From the NCBI GenBank assembly GCA_023433965.1, contig JAEYTQ010000562.1, forward strand, positions 1 through 6,883: a stretch of DNA of 6,883 bases, read 5' to 3'. Within the stretch, counting starts at the first letter, position 1. The number at the start of each line of letters is the position of its first letter. Source of the stretch: Pseudomonadota bacterium (GTDB taxonomy: Bacteria > Pseudomonadota > Alphaproteobacteria > Rhizobiales > Xanthobacteraceae). Below the pieces are notes generated by a model that saw nothing but the letters and a program-made list of their open reading frames with translations, was not told the origin of the DNA and did not search any database. Shown here one piece after another: positions 6,273 through 6,883 of this stretch. Made by a program: the position numbers and the translations under genes.

Positions 6273-6883
6273 ATGTTCACTTGCACGCCGGCCGACGAAT
6301 TCTCCGAGCCCGATTTCGGCTGCATTTGCCACAGCCCGGTCTTCGCGCGGCTGAACGCGCTGGTCGAGCGGAAATTTTCGCGCCGATCCTTCCTGAGCCG
6401 TTTCACCGCGGCCGGGGCGGCATTGGCATTCTGGCCGCAGAAAGCGTTCGCGGGCATTCCCGCGGCACCCGAAAAGCCGATCGCGTTCACGAACATCAAG
6501 CTGTTCGACGGAAAATCGAACAAGCTCGCGGAAGGCAAGCGGGTTGTCGTAGAGGGCAATCAGATCAAAAGCGTCGAAGCGGCGACGACTCCGCTTTCCG
6601 ACGGCATCGACGTGATAGACGGCGGCGGACGGACCCTGATGCCGGGATTGATCGACTGCCATTGGCATACGACCATGGCCGCCATATCCATGGTGGATTT
6701 GCTGACCGCCGACGTCGGGTATATCAACCTTGTTGCCGCGGAAGAGGCGAACAAGACACTAATGCGCGGCTTCACCAGCGTCCGCGACATGGCCGGCCCA
6801 TCCTTCGGGCTGAAGCGCGCCATCGACAGCGGCGTTAACCCAGGTCCGCGCATTTGGCCGTCAGGCGCCATGATCTCGCAGAC
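6273..6883 (+). CDS. Tat-exported metal-dependent amidohydrolase, imidazolonepropionase-like (3' partial)
   Basis: The first 203 codons of a gene that runs off the window end. The product resembles the COG1228 group of amidohydrolases (imidazolonepropionase/Xaa-Pro dipeptidase-like), which hydrolyse cyclic amides, amides or peptides with one or two metals. Seen: a twin-arginine signal SRRSFL (36-41), then the hydrophobic stretch FTAAGAALAFW and a likely cleavage after AFA (58-60), which points to folded export to the periplasm; the N-terminal beta-sandwich segment FTNIKLFDG (72-80); the metal-binding HxH in GLIDCHWHT (125-133; H130 and H132); and RGFTSVRDMAGPSFGLKRAI (165-184), typical of this family. 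Remaining metal ligands and the catalytic Asp lie beyond the window. The 35-residue lead before the Tat motif is long and contains C4, C17 and C19 (GCICH). GC is about 60%, lower than the genes before the tRNA. The substrate is unknown. Confidence 0.88.
   Translation, partial: MFTCTPADEFSEPDFGCICHSPVFARLNALVERKFSRRSFLSRFTAAGAALAFWPQKAFAGIPAAPEKPIAFTNIKLFDGKSNKLAEGKRVVVEGNQIKSVEAATTPLSDGIDVIDGGGRTLMPGLIDCHWHTTMAAISMVDLLTADVGYINLVAAEEANKTLMRGFTSVRDMAGPSFGLKRAIDSGVNPGPRIWPSGAMISQ

Noticed and set aside
6281..6838. Plus-strand 185-codon frame in the last part of the window
   Set aside because: The overlapping frame from 6273 has a Shine-Dalgarno, a Tat signal and the amidohydrolase HxH motif, while this one is Arg-rich and featureless. 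Minus-strand frames here are rejected for the same reason.

Overview
The window comes from a GC-rich (about 70% in most genes) Gram-negative bacterium, very probably an alphaproteobacterium of the Bradyrhizobium/Rhodopseudomonas type. This placement is inferred from base composition, from a dCache-PAS-PAS-GGDEF-EAL protein in the style of that group, and from a Tat-exported amidohydrolase. No sequence search was possible, so the genus is not proven.

Layout, all on the + strand. (1) Positions 2-1560 hold two inner-membrane permeases of a branched-chain amino acid-type (HAAT) ABC transporter: the C-terminal half of a LivH-like protein and a complete LivM-like protein, joined by an ATGA overlap. 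The ATPases and the binding protein are not in view. (2) A 174-base gap (1561-1734) has two competing hairpins and a strong Shine-Dalgarno. (3) Positions 1735-5888 hold two cyclic-di-GMP genes joined by a TGATG overlap. The first is a 1036-residue membrane sensor with dCache, two PAS, GGDEF and EAL domains. The second is a 347-residue soluble PAS-GGDEF diguanylate cyclase. (4) A complete tRNA-Arg(CCG) with encoded CCA lies at 5949-6025. (5) Positions 6026-6272 are non-coding and contain a hairpin and an interrupted, decayed copy of the 3' part of the tRNA. (6) From 6273 to the window end runs the first 203 codons of a Tat-exported metal-dependent amidohydrolase.

The c-di-GMP pair is probably one translationally coupled unit. 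It would let a periplasmic signal (dCache) and cytoplasmic signals (PAS) set c-di-GMP synthesis and breakdown. The hybrid protein has a degenerate I-site, whereas the small cyclase has an intact one, so product inhibition may differ between the two. The most notable structural signal is the tRNA boundary. The tRNA 3' end is partly repeated about 120 bases downstream, and GC falls from about 71% to about 60% on crossing it (hand counts), as expected at the edge of an acquired genomic island. I saw no clearly new biochemical system; most of the window is recognisable transport and signalling genes.
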